From an uncultured Eubacteriales bacterium (lineage in GTDB: Bacteria > Bacillota > Clostridia > Christensenellales > Borkfalkiaceae), in NCBI GenBank assembly GCA_949288785.1, contig CASELQ010000011.1, positions 1-33,478 on the forward strand: a DNA stretch of 33,478 nucleotides, written 5' to 3'. Below, one piece after another: positions 1-7,684 of this stretch. The notes under the pieces are model-generated. The model had not been told where the DNA came from. It saw nothing but the letters and a program-made list of their open reading frames with translations, and searched no databases. Within the stretch, counting starts at the first letter, position 1, and each line of letters opens with the position of its first letter. The position numbers and the translations under genes were made by a program.

Positions 1-1
1 G

Positions 2-490
2 GACAGCGGAAGCGGTGTAAAAACAATCTACGTTAAGAAGCCCGGCGCGTCGAGTTATACCGAATACGCAAGCGGAACGCAACTGACGGCAGACGGCGCG
101 TATTCGTTCTATTGCGTGGATAACGCGGGGAACGCTTCACAGACCTACACGATTTCGATGGATCACACAGGACCTACGATTACGAGTTCGGTCGGCGGGT
201 TCGGGAAAACGTTGAAAGACGGGTTTACCGTTACTGCTTCGGATAATTACAGCGGCGTAACGCTGTATTACAAAACGCCGAACAGCACTTCGTTTGTGGC
301 AAGCACAACTTCAAGTGTCGTCTTTTCCAAAACAGCGGTAAACGGCACGTATGTTTTTTATGCGGTGGACGGTTTCGGCAACAGGAGCGATACTTGTTAT
401 ATGTATATGAGTATCGACGCGCCCGAAGCAACGATAGTAATGCTATGCAACGCTGAACGGGAAAAGTTATACAAGCGGAACATGGATTGA
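2..490 (+). CDS. 5'-truncated surface protein, Ig-like repeat part (upstream of frame break)
   Basis: The reading frame is open from base 2, so the true start lies left of the window. It encodes about one and a half bacterial Ig-like repeats with the 'VDNAGN' and 'VDGFGNRS' turn motifs and 'DHTGP' linkers, a pattern typical of extracellular adhesins of Firmicutes. The frame ends at a TGA (488-490), but the Ig-like pattern carries on in the next frame from about 447 (A-T-L-N-G-K-S-Y, then G-E-Y-T-F). These two pieces are therefore probably one gene split by a single extra base near 440-446. Whether that is a true mutation or an assembly error cannot be told here. The family is clear; the specific ligand is unknown. 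Confidence 0.7.
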   Translation, partial: DSGSGVKTIYVKKPGASSYTEYASGTQLTADGAYSFYCVDNAGNASQTYTISMDHTGPTITSSVGGFGKTLKDGFTVTASDNYSGVTLYYKTPNSTSFVASTTSSVVFSKTAVNGTYVFYAVDGFGNRSDTCYMYMSIDAPEATIVMLCNAEREKLYKRNMD

Positions 491-1958
491 GCAAGAGGGC
501 GAATATACTTTTATAATCACCAACGACGCCAACCGTTCGACAACGTATAAATTCACGGTAGATCACTACTTCGCAAGGTATTCTATGGTTGCGCCGACCT
601 GTACTCAAAAAGGCTATACAATATATAAATGTACAGGTTGCGGCGATAGTTACGACGGAGATTTTATCGAAGCCAAAGGACACGACTACGAGAGCAAAAT
701 CGTAAAACCGACTTGTACTGCGCAGGGCTATACGAGATATACTTGTAAAACCTGCGGAAACACCTATACGGACAACTTTATCGAAGCCGAAGGACATAAA
801 TACGGCGAGTGGACAACCGTAAAAGAGCCTACTTGCGTAGACTTGGGAAAAGACGAGAGAACGTGTTCGGTATGTTCTTACGTTGACGAACGGGATACGG
901 ACGCGCTCGGGCATAGTTATAAAGACATCGTTGTAGATCCGTCCTGTACTGATAGAGGAAATACTATCCACGAGTGCGAAAGGTGCGGTCATACCTATAC
1001 GGACTCTTACACAGACGCAACGGGACACGATTTCGGAGAATGGACAAGTCTGACGAAGCCGACTTGTACGGCAAGCGGCGTAGAACAAAGGAAATGCACG
1101 AGTTGTCCGCAGACCGAAACAAAAATCGTAAGCCCGCTCGGTCATAATTATAAGGCGGAGATTGTAGAACCGACTTGTTTGGAACAGGGCTACACAACAC
1201 ATATTTGTTCACGTTGCGGGACGGGATATAACGATACGTTCGTGCCGCCGCTCGGACACGACTATGAAGAAATCGAAGTTGCGCCGACCTGCACGGAAGA
1301 AGGCTACAGAGGTAAGAAATGCCGCCGCTGCGAAGATTGCGTAAAAACGGAAATTCTGAAAGCGGTGGGACATAAATTCACCGATTCGTATTTCATCGCA
1401 ACTTGCGAGGACGAAGGTTATACGCTTCATACCTGCCTGTCTTGCGGAAACGAATATAAAGACAGCATCGTTCCGGCAACCGGACACGATTATGAAACGG
1501 AAGTCGTGCGCGAACCGCATTGCGAAATTGAGGGCGAGAGAAAATTCCATTGCACGAAGTGCGAGAAAGAGTATTATTCGGATATTCCCGCAACTGGGCA
1601 TAACTACGAACTCACGGGAACGGAGGAAGTAAACGGCGAAAATATTCGTACTTACGTTTGCACGAACTGCGGAGCGATTACCACGCAGAATATGGGCGAA
1701 CAGTACGAGCAGGTATCTTCGTATATCGGATATTTGTTCGGTCAATATCAGCCTTATATGTGGTGGGTGCTATTAGCGACCGCGGGAGTATGGAGTATCG
1801 TGATGGGCGTATTCTTTGCGATTGCGCAGAAGAACGAAGATAAAGAAAAGGCGAGAAAAATGATTAAAAATTACGTCATCGGACTTGTCGTCATCTTTGC
1901 AATTCTCGTTGCTTGTCCGTACCTTGTAAAAGGTATCGCGGCATTAATCGCGGGGTAA
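441..1958 (+). CDS. Zinc-ribbon-like repeat surface protein with VirB2/TrbC-pilin-like C-terminus
   Basis: This is the downstream part of the same protein, in the frame that is open after TAA 438-440. If it is translated alone, the first ATG is at 585. After the end of an Ig-like repeat come nine repeats of about 37-40 residues with the plan P-T-C-x5-G-x5-C-x2-C-...-G-H, so each could bind a metal with three Cys and one His. A tenth incomplete CxxC unit follows. The last ~75 residues contain two hydrophobic helices joined by a charged loop (KNEDKEKARK), the second containing 'CPYLVKGIAALIAG'. That layout is the one seen in VirB2/TrbC/CagC-type conjugation pilins. Inference: a cell-surface or pilus-associated protein of the integrative element. 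The repeats alone are common in clostridial surface proteins; the pilin-like tail is the unusual part. Confidence 0.7.
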   Translation, partial: CYATLNGKSYTSGTWIEQEGEYTFIITNDANRSTTYKFTVDHYFARYSMVAPTCTQKGYTIYKCTGCGDSYDGDFIEAKGHDYESKIVKPTCTAQGYTRYTCKTCGNTYTDNFIEAEGHKYGEWTTVKEPTCVDLGKDERTCSVCSYVDERDTDALGHSYKDIVVDPSCTDRGNTIHECERCGHTYTDSYTDATGHDFGEWTSLTKPTCTASGVEQRKCTSCPQTETKIVSPLGHNYKAEIVEPTCLEQGYTTHICSRCGTGYNDTFVPPLGHDYEEIEVAPTCTEEGYRGKKCRRCEDCVKTEILKAVGHKFTDSYFIATCEDEGYTLHTCLSCGNEYKDSIVPATGHDYETEVVREPHCEIEGERKFHCTKCEKEYYSDIPATGHNYELTGTEEVNGENIRTYVCTNCGAITTQNMGEQYEQVSSYIGYLFGQYQPYMWWVLLATAGVWSIVMGVFFAIAQKNEDKEKARKMIKNYVIGLVVIFAILVACPYLVKGIAALIAG

Positions 1959-2025
1959 AACGGTAATATTCCGCATCATAGCTGAAATTTTCACCGAAAA
2001 AACGAAAAAATTTTGGAAAAACAGC

Positions 2026-2054
2026 TTGACAAATGCGGAATCGCGTGCTATCGT
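2026..2054 (+). promoter_or_regulatory. Promoter for the tnpV-recombinase gene set
   Basis: TTGACA (2026-2031) is followed after 17 bases by TATCGT (2049-2054), with a TG extension one base before the -10 box. It lies 36 bases upstream of the TnpV-like gene. It probably drives the small genes and possibly the recombinases as one unit. Confidence 0.6.
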
Positions 2055-2089
2055 ATTGATACGACGAAGCAAAAAACGGAGGTGAACTT

Positions 2090-2446
2090 ATGAACAGGGC
2101 AGAAATACTGCGAAAAGCGGAAGCAAACGAGGGCTTGACGGTGAAAGAAATCAAGATTTATCAGAAAACCGTAAAACCTGAAAAGCACGTTTACGGAAAG
2201 TACGGTAACTTGGCGAAACAGTACCTGCAAGATAAAGGAATCGACTGGACGATTGCCAATCTTCCCGAATATCTGCACGGTGTTGACAGACAAGCGGACG
2301 AACTTTATGACACGATGTACGAAAAACTCTCGAAACAGGAGCGTTTCAGAAAGACGGGCGATTTTATGGAGAACCTGAAACGGGAAACTGAAAGGCAGCA
2401 ATTGATCGAAGAAGAAATTTTAAGCGAAATCGTGTACGTCAAATAA
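2090..2446 (+). CDS. tnpV: TnpV-family transposon-encoded protein
   Basis: A 118-residue protein with a good ribosome binding site (GGAGGTGAACTT before ATG). The C-terminal two thirds matches the TnpV pattern from clostridial mobile elements: a 'YGKYGNLAKQYL' segment, a central region ending 'ELYDTMYEKLSK', and a charged helical tail ending in 'EEEILSEIVYVK'. TnpV proteins are found near serine recombinase genes in Tn4451-like and related integrative elements; their biochemical role is not established. The N-terminal ~35 residues (AEILRKAEANEGLTVKEIK) are not part of the usual TnpV pattern. The family call is from residue pattern only. Confidence 0.6.
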   Translation: MNRAEILRKAEANEGLTVKEIKIYQKTVKPEKHVYGKYGNLAKQYLQDKGIDWTIANLPEYLHGVDRQADELYDTMYEKLSKQERFRKTGDFMENLKRETERQQLIEEEILSEIVYVK

Positions 2447-2458
2447 CGGAGGATAACT

Positions 2459-2593
2459 ATGAAAGCATTAAGAGTTGCGGGAAAGGTTGTAGGTACGGTC
2501 GGAAGATATACGCTTGCAGGCGTTCTTATCGTCGGACATTTTGTGATGAACATAATCGGCGTGTTGATTTGCGCCATTACATCGCAGGGTTAA
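2459..2593 (+). CDS. Small membrane protein (44 aa)
   Basis: A short open frame with a strong Shine-Dalgarno sequence (GGAGG, 2449-2453) six bases before its ATG. It starts 13 bases after the TnpV-like stop and ends 11 bases before the next gene, so it sits in a tight operon. It has a basic N-terminus (MKALRVAGKVVG) followed by one long hydrophobic stretch of about 25 residues (from YTLAGVLIV to VLICAI), so it is probably a single-pass inner-membrane peptide. No family is recognised. Spacing and ribosome binding site are the main grounds for calling it a gene. Confidence 0.5.
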   Translation: MKALRVAGKVVGTVGRYTLAGVLIVGHFVMNIIGVLICAITSQG

Positions 2594-2603
2594 GGAGTCA
2601 AGT

Positions 2604-2837
2604 ATGGATAAAAAAGAAACAACGCCGAGAAGAACGGCGCGCAGAAACTACGAAGAACGCAACAAAGAAAAACGCAAGCAGGCGAGCGGAAACTTCGGTA
2701 CGATGATACCGAGAGATCTGTTTGAGGAAATCAACGAGTTTTTGGCGAAAAACCATATTACGAAAGTGCAGTTGATTTTCGCAGGATACGAAGCCCTGAA
2801 AGAACAGATTAGAAAGGAAACGGAAACTACAACATAA
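2604..2837 (+). CDS. Small basic protein, possible ribbon-helix-helix DNA binder
   Basis: A 77-residue protein preceded by AAGGAG. The first ~30 residues are very basic (RRTARRNYEERNKEKRKQ), then 'NFGTMIPRDLFEEINEFLAKNHITKVQLIFAGYEALKEQI' follows. That part fits a short strand, then two helices, as in ribbon-helix-helix proteins (MetJ/Arc type) used by integrative elements to control transfer or excision. It is the last gene before the structured leader of the recombinase operon, so it could regulate it. Function is inferred from shape and place, not from a recognised family. Confidence 0.5.
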   Translation: MDKKETTPRRTARRNYEERNKEKRKQASGNFGTMIPRDLFEEINEFLAKNHITKVQLIFAGYEALKEQIRKETETTT

Positions 2838-2848
2838 TTGTGTATGCG

Positions 2849-2942
2849 GAAGGCATAGACACGAACAAAGAATCAATTTTAATTGATGAAGCGTAAGTGA
2901 CTATGCCTTCTGACAACTAAATAACTTTCTCTGCGCTTCATC
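2849..2942 (+). promoter_or_regulatory. Structured leader ahead of the recombinase operon
   Basis: Three perfect inverted repeats lie in the 119-base gap before the next gene. GAAGGCATAG (2849-2858) pairs with CTATGCCTTC (2901-2910). Inside it ATCAATT (2872-2878) pairs with AATTGAT (2881-2887). GATGAAGCG (2885-2893) pairs with CGCTTCATC (2934-2942), which ends exactly where the Shine-Dalgarno of the 57-residue gene begins. The first and third pairings cross, so they are either mutually exclusive or form a pseudoknot. Confidence 0.55.
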
Positions 2943-2956
2943 GGAAGGAGGACTTT

Positions 2957-3130
2957 ATGGTAAGCGTGGAAGAAAGACAAAAAAACGAAATGATATATCT
3001 TGCATCGGTCGCTGTAATTCGTCGATTGTATCTGAACAAGGTAGTCGATGTGGAAATACTGAAACGACTGAACAAGAAAAACGCGGAAACGATGGGGTGT
3101 ATCCCTGTGGATTTTATACACTATCATTAG
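2957..3130 (+). CDS. Small protein upstream of recombinases (57 aa)
   Basis: It opens with ATG after a strong GGAAGGAGG site (2943-2951) and stops at TAG 3128-3130, within the ribosome binding site of the first recombinase; the two are probably translationally coupled. The protein (starts MVSVEERQKNEMIYLASVAV, ends CIPVDFIHYH) is mostly helical and charged with no membrane segment. Its position and size match the short SHOCT-like or hypothetical proteins that commonly precede large serine recombinases in clostridial elements, where they may act as accessory or directionality factors. That role is an inference from place only. Confidence 0.5.
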   Translation: MVSVEERQKNEMIYLASVAVIRRLYLNKVVDVEILKRLNKKNAETMGCIPVDFIHYH

Positions 3131-3141
3131 GAGGTATGGCT

Positions 3142-4710
3142 ATGAGTACTGTCGCCAAGGAAGTACAGGTAATCAAAGCGACAAAGACGGGCGAAAAAGC
3201 GGAAAAAATCAGAGTGGCGGCGTATTGCAGAGTCAGTACCGACAAAGATGATCAACTCAACTCATTTTTTGCTCAAATGAGATATTACACGGACTTTGTT
3301 CGCAGTAACGACAAAATGGTTCTTGTGGACATTTATGCGGACGAGGGAATCACAGGAACGGAGCTTGAAAAGCGTGATGAAATGAAACGCTTGATACGTG
3401 ACTGCAAGCACAAGAAGATAGATCGTGTACTTGTAAAAAGCGTAACGAGATTTGCGCGAAATTCGCTTGAATGTATCGAAACGATTCGTCTTATGAAATC
3501 TTGCGGTGTATCAGTTCTTTTTGAGAATGACCGCATTGATACGGAGAAGATGAATTCCGAGTTGATGCTATATATCAAGAGTGCATTTGCACAGAGCGAA
3601 GCAACGTCAGCTTCCCGAAGGATGTGTACCTCTGTGAGAATGAAAATGGAGGATGGAACTTATTACAATATAGCTCATCCGTTCGGATATGAATGGAAAG
3701 AGTTTGATTTGGTTATTGTTCCGAAAGAAGCTGAAATAGTCAGGAAAATATATTCGTTGTATTTGCAGGGAGCAAGTATAAATTCGATTATCAAGAAACT
3801 GAAATCGGAAGATACTCCGGATAAAATTTGGAGTCATAACGCAATAAAATATATTCTTACAAACGAGAGATATATCGGTGATACTTTATGGCAAAAAAGT
3901 TATACTCCTAATATTCTGCCTTTACGTCAGAAATCGAATTATGGACAGTTACCTAAATACTATTGCGAGGACACACATGAAGCGATTATTTCCAAAGAGG
4001 ACTTTTATGCTGTAAAAAGGCTGATGCAAGAAAGAAAAGAAAGATTTTATAGTACGAATAAGCGAGAAAAAAAGTTCTATAACAAGAAAATAAAATGCAG
4101 ATGCTGTAATTGGTTTTACCGAACGAGGGAAATTCAAAACGGATATGTCTGGTCTTGCGCAAAAAAAGGGATTTCCTTTGAAAAATGTCCGTCAAGATCG
4201 TATACGGATAATGTACTGAATAATGCTTTTATGAAATTGTATAATATCTTAAAGCATCACAAGAAAGAGTTGCTTGACGAAACAATATCGCAGTTACAGG
4301 CATTAAAAACAAAGGTAAACAGTGGTAACAACGCTATTTTAGAAATAGATGAAGAGATTGCTACTCTCGGAAAACAGAACAATCTGTATGGACAGATGTT
4401 TGCTAACGGGGTACTTGATGAGGTGACATACTATGAAAAGTCAGGAATGATCAAGGGAAGGATAACTGATTTACGTAGTCGCCGGCAATTAATAATAAAG
4501 GGTGACGATGATGAATCTTGTCTTGAAGAACTCCGTGAGTTAAGAAGAATTATTGATGAAAGCCCCGATTACCTTACAGAAATGGACAAAGATCTTTTCT
4601 CGAAAACTGTAAAATTGATTTATGCGGAAGAAGATGGATCGTTGAGTTTTATACTGAAAGGCGATATTGAGTTCAGGGTAAATATAGCGGAGGAAAACAA
4701 TGGCGAATAG
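3142..4710 (+). CDS. Large serine recombinase 1
   Basis: A 522-residue site-specific recombinase. I chose the ATG at 3142 because AGGAGG (3129-3134) is seven bases upstream; the ATG at 3136 is too close. The N-terminal resolvase domain shows 'RVAAYCRVSTDKDDQ' with nucleophile Ser32, 'YADEGITGT' and 'SVTRFARNSLE'. The recombinase domain ('IAHPFGYEW', 'SINSIIKKL', 'ILTNERYIGD') follows, then a zinc ribbon ('CRCCNWFYRTREIQNGYVWSC...CP') and a C-terminal coiled-coil region. These enzymes join or excise DNA at att sites without a homology requirement. The gene overlaps recombinase 2 by 11 bases, so the two are co-translated. It probably moves the element that ends near 7222. Confidence 0.93.
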   Translation: MSTVAKEVQVIKATKTGEKAEKIRVAAYCRVSTDKDDQLNSFFAQMRYYTDFVRSNDKMVLVDIYADEGITGTELEKRDEMKRLIRDCKHKKIDRVLVKSVTRFARNSLECIETIRLMKSCGVSVLFENDRIDTEKMNSELMLYIKSAFAQSEATSASRRMCTSVRMKMEDGTYYNIAHPFGYEWKEFDLVIVPKEAEIVRKIYSLYLQGASINSIIKKLKSEDTPDKIWSHNAIKYILTNERYIGDTLWQKSYTPNILPLRQKSNYGQLPKYYCEDTHEAIISKEDFYAVKRLMQERKERFYSTNKREKKFYNKKIKCRCCNWFYRTREIQNGYVWSCAKKGISFEKCPSRSYTDNVLNNAFMKLYNILKHHKKELLDETISQLQALKTKVNSGNNAILEIDEEIATLGKQNNLYGQMFANGVLDEVTYYEKSGMIKGRITDLRSRRQLIIKGDDDESCLEELRELRRIIDESPDYLTEMDKDLFSKTVKLIYAEEDGSLSFILKGDIEFRVNIAEENNGE

Positions 4711-5626
4711 GTTTATAACGTATGGATACTGCCTTGATAAGGGACAGCTGATTGTTTCTGACAACGAGGCAAAAGTGGTAAGATATATTTTTAATCAATA
4801 CGCGGACGGTATCTCGCTGCGCACCCTTGTGGAAAAGTTGAATGAAGATAAGGTAGAATATTCCGAAGGAAAATGTGAATGGAACAAGAGAAGAATTTCA
4901 AGGATATTGCAAAATGAAAAATATATCGGAGCGGATAACCATCCGGCGATAATTTCAAGCGATATTTTTCAAAAAGTCAATCAACTGATAATATTAAAAG
5001 GATATAAAAAGAAACCTTGTGCTCCTGAGATCGAATATTTGAAAAAAATAGTATATTGCGGACAGTGCGGAAAACTTTTGCATAGAAGATCCATGTGGGA
5101 TACGCGAGAGAAATGGATATGCCATTCGGACTGTAAATGTAAAAGATACATAGCCGATGAAGATATTATAGCGGCGGTCTTAAATGCAATTGAGAAGATA
5201 AAAGAAAATCCGCAAATATTAAGTCGTGATGAAGAAGAAACCTCTTATTTTCGCACCAATGAGATTATGCGCTATACTAATGAAATATCTCGTATAACAA
5301 ATTCGTTGAATCCAAGTTTTAATACGGGTAAAAAACTTATTTTTGAGTGCGCTAATCTTAAATTTCAGGCTTGTCGTGAGAAAAAAGGACTTGCTTATAC
5401 GGATAGAGTGTTGCAGCTTACCAAAGAACAAGATATCGACAATAAGATAGAGTCGGACTATCTCGAAAAGGCTGTTTCAAAAATTGTTGTTGACGCAGAC
5501 GGAACGATAACTATTAGGTTTATAAACGGAAGCGAGATAAAAGATAGGGAGGAAAACAATGCCGGCACAAGCGAAAAGAATCGTAACAAAAATAGATGCC
5601 AATCCGTTACTTGCAAAGCAAAATGA
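4700..5626 (+). CDS. Recombinase-like protein lacking the catalytic domain
   Basis: A 308-residue protein with a GGAGG site inside the end of the preceding gene. It starts directly in the DNA-binding 'recombinase' domain ('YGYCLDKGQLIVSDNEAKVV', 'ISRILQNEKYIGADNHPAII') and continues with a zinc ribbon ('YCGQCGKLLHRRSMWDTREKWIC'). The ~150-residue resolvase domain with the nucleophilic serine is absent, and the flanking sequence leaves no room for it, so this is not a 5' truncation by the window. Such proteins occur between two complete recombinases in some clostridial elements and are probably DNA-binding partners. The 3' end overlaps recombinase 3 by 68 bases; the last ~20 residues are basic and may be a run-on. 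Confidence 0.85.
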   Translation: MANRFITYGYCLDKGQLIVSDNEAKVVRYIFNQYADGISLRTLVEKLNEDKVEYSEGKCEWNKRRISRILQNEKYIGADNHPAIISSDIFQKVNQLIILKGYKKKPCAPEIEYLKKIVYCGQCGKLLHRRSMWDTREKWICHSDCKCKRYIADEDIIAAVLNAIEKIKENPQILSRDEEETSYFRTNEIMRYTNEISRITNSLNPSFNTGKKLIFECANLKFQACREKKGLAYTDRVLQLTKEQDIDNKIESDYLEKAVSKIVVDADGTITIRFINGSEIKDREENNAGTSEKNRNKNRCQSVTCKAK

Positions 5627-7187
5627 TGAAACCGGACTTTTGCGCGTTGCGGCTTATTGCAGAGTTTCCACCGACAGCGAGGATCAGCTTGAAAGTTATA
5701 AAGCACAGGTCGCCTATTATACCGACGCAATAGCGAAAAATCCAAAATGGCGTTTCGTCGATATTTATGCCGACGAGGGTATAACCGGTACTATGGCAAC
5801 GAAGAGAACAAACTTTATGCGAATGATGCGCGACTGTGAAAAGGGAAAAATTGACCTGATACTTACAAAATCTGTAGCGCGTTTCGCAAGAAATACCGTT
5901 GACAGTCTGAAATACGTTAGAAAACTCAAAGCGAAAGGGATTGGCGTATATTTTGAAGAACAAGCCCTTGACTCATTGAAAACTGAGAATGAAATGGCAA
6001 TCGGTCTGTATAGCGTTCTTGCGCAAGCCGAAAGCGAAAATATCAGCGCAAACGTGCGTTGGGGTATTCAACAACGTATGAAGTCGGGGACATTTAAGTT
6101 TCGATATAATCTGCTCGGTTATCGTAAAGGAGAGAACGGTGATCCTGAAATTGTTGAGGGAGAAGCGCAGCATATCCGTAAAATCTATGAAATGTATTTA
6201 GACGGAAATAGTCTTGACCAAATTAAAGCGGAACTTGAGAGCAACGGAGTTGAAACGAAAACAGGGAGCAAAACATGGAATAAAGCTATCATTCAAAGTA
6301 TTCTTACTAATGAGCGTTATTGCGGAGATTTATTGATGCAAAAGACCTTCACTGAGAACTGTATCACGAAAAAGGTGAAGAAGAATCGTGGTGAAATGCC
6401 GAAGTATCTTGTGAAAGATAATCATCCCGCAATAATCGATCGCGTAACGTTCAAAAGAGTACAAATGGAAATGGCTCGGCGCGGTAGCGTAAGAAAGACG
6501 TCTGATAAGAGCATTACCGAACAAGGAAAATATAGCGGTAAGTTTGCGCTGACAGACATACTCATATGCGGAGAGTGCGGAAGTCCGTATCGTAGAAAGA
6601 CATATAGCCGCAATGGAAAAAACAAACGAGTATGGCGTTGTTTGAATCGTTTGGAGCATGGAACAGAGTTTTGCTACGATTCGATAACTATTGATGATGA
6701 AGCATTGAAACAAGCGATATGCAGAGGTATCAATAAGGCTATTGCGGATAGACAAGATGTTATGAGTCTGATTTTATCAAATCTTTCTTACGCCGTAACG
6801 GGACAGGATGATACGTTGGAAATGTATGCAATCGAGAAACAAATAGCATCGCTCAATAAAATAATGGATGAAACAATGGAACTTGCAACGAACTCAACAG
6901 GCGATGGAAAGCGCTTTATGGAGGAAATAAAATCGTTGAGTGAGCAAATAGTTGTTTTAAGAGAACAACTTGAAGCTGTCCAAGGGCGATTGAAATCTAA
7001 TGAACGAGTAAGTGAGGAGATTGAGAACATTAAACATTACTTATCATCAGACAATGCTGACTTTACGGAATACAATGATACTATGGTAAGGCGTTTGGTG
7101 GAATACATCAGAGTGATGAAAGACAAAACGATAATCATCGTTTTGAAAGGCGGCTTGCAAATCGAAGAAAAACTTGAACAGATATAA
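5559..7187 (+). CDS. Large serine recombinase 3
   Basis: A 542-residue complete large serine recombinase with a GGGAGG site ahead of its ATG. Motifs in order: 'RVAAYCRVSTDSEDQLESYK' (nucleophile Ser37), 'YADEGITGT', 'SVARFARNTVDSL', recombinase domain ('FKFRYNLLGYRKGENGDPEI', 'SILTNERYCGDLLMQKTF'), zinc ribbon ('CGECGSPYRRKTYSRNGKNK...WRCLNR'), and a C-terminal helical region with a long coiled coil from about residue 420. It is related to recombinase 1 but clearly different in sequence. It is the last gene of the operon and ends 12 bases before a terminator; in elements of this kind the att site commonly lies just past the final recombinase. Confidence 0.93.
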   Translation: MPAQAKRIVTKIDANPLLAKQNDETGLLRVAAYCRVSTDSEDQLESYKAQVAYYTDAIAKNPKWRFVDIYADEGITGTMATKRTNFMRMMRDCEKGKIDLILTKSVARFARNTVDSLKYVRKLKAKGIGVYFEEQALDSLKTENEMAIGLYSVLAQAESENISANVRWGIQQRMKSGTFKFRYNLLGYRKGENGDPEIVEGEAQHIRKIYEMYLDGNSLDQIKAELESNGVETKTGSKTWNKAIIQSILTNERYCGDLLMQKTFTENCITKKVKKNRGEMPKYLVKDNHPAIIDRVTFKRVQMEMARRGSVRKTSDKSITEQGKYSGKFALTDILICGECGSPYRRKTYSRNGKNKRVWRCLNRLEHGTEFCYDSITIDDEALKQAICRGINKAIADRQDVMSLILSNLSYAVTGQDDTLEMYAIEKQIASLNKIMDETMELATNSTGDGKRFMEEIKSLSEQIVVLREQLEAVQGRLKSNERVSEEIENIKHYLSSDNADFTEYNDTMVRRLVEYIRVMKDKTIIIVLKGGLQIEEKLEQI

Positions 7188-7199
7188 TATGAGAATATG

Positions 7200-7222
7200 C
7201 CCGGATAATACTCCGGGTTTTT
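7200..7222 (+). terminator. Terminator of the recombinase operon
   Basis: CCCGGA (7200-7205) pairs with TCCGGG (7212-7217), followed by TTTTT (7218-7222). It lies 12 bases after the recombinase 3 stop. Confidence 0.75.
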
Positions 7223-7223
7223 C

Positions 7224-7252
7224 TTGCGCTTTTTATAAAAACGTAGTATAAT
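7224..7252 (+). promoter_or_regulatory. Promoter reading away from the element
   Basis: TTGCGC (7224-7229), 17 bases, TATAAT (7247-7252). The -10 box is perfect, the -35 box partial. The first gene downstream on this strand is the deacylase at 7685, beyond the repeat patch, so this may be its promoter separated by inserted repeats. Confidence 0.4.
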
Positions 7253-7318
7253 GACAGTATCGTAGGTGTAGCTTTTTCGTATGTTAAAGACACGGCGTCG
7301 AAGCACCGCCAAGCTGCC

Positions 7319-7610
7319 GGCGGTTCGCCTGAAAGGCAAACCGCATGGCTGCGGGCGGGCTTCTCCTTTTTCGGTGAAAATCTTTTTTTCAAAATATTTT
7401 CACCGAGTAATTATAATAAGCCCGTCAAGGCAGGGGATAAAAAGTATTTTGCAAGGCAACGCCGCTGCCGCTCCGAAGATTTTCTTCGGAGCGGCAGCAT
7501 ACATGCCTGCGGCTCCTTTATCGGTGAAAATCTTTTTTCAAAATATTTTCACCGAGCAATTATAATAAAGTCCGTCAAGGCAGGGGAGATAAAGCCCGTC
7601 AAAGCGGGGA
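7319..7610 (+). repeat. Duplicated hairpin-rich intergenic repeat patch
   Basis: Two mosaic copies lie head to tail. Each has a hairpin (7319-7343 with one mismatch; 7464-7479/7483-7498, a perfect 16-bp stem with loop TTT), then a CTGCGG...CTCCTTT stretch, then GGTGAAAAT...ATTTTCACC (about 7373-7415 and 7523-7553), then AATTATAATAA and GTCAAGGCAGGGGA. A third partial copy of the tail (CCCGTCAAAGCGGGG) ends near 7610. The gap between the recombinase operon and the deacylase (7223-7684) holds only this and the promoter above. An open frame crosses it (7281-7565) but reflects the repeats. Confidence 0.75.
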
Positions 7611-7684
7611 AGTTAACAAAACACCGTTAAGCCGTCAGGAGGGTGTCTTTTCAAAGTAAAAATCATTATAAAAGGAATTATAAT

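Noticed and set aside
231..1202. A 323-codon minus-strand open frame
   Set aside because: It is antisense to the repeat protein, whose Cys/His repeats are clearly real; the frame has no ribosome site or recognisable domain.
7281..7565. A 94-codon plus-strand open frame
   Set aside because: It runs through duplicated hairpin repeats, gives a low-complexity product with the same SVKIFF segment twice, and lacks a ribosome binding site.
7319..7610. CRISPR array
   Set aside because: Only two copies, more than 100 bases apart, differing in sequence and lacking regular spacers; no cas genes nearby.
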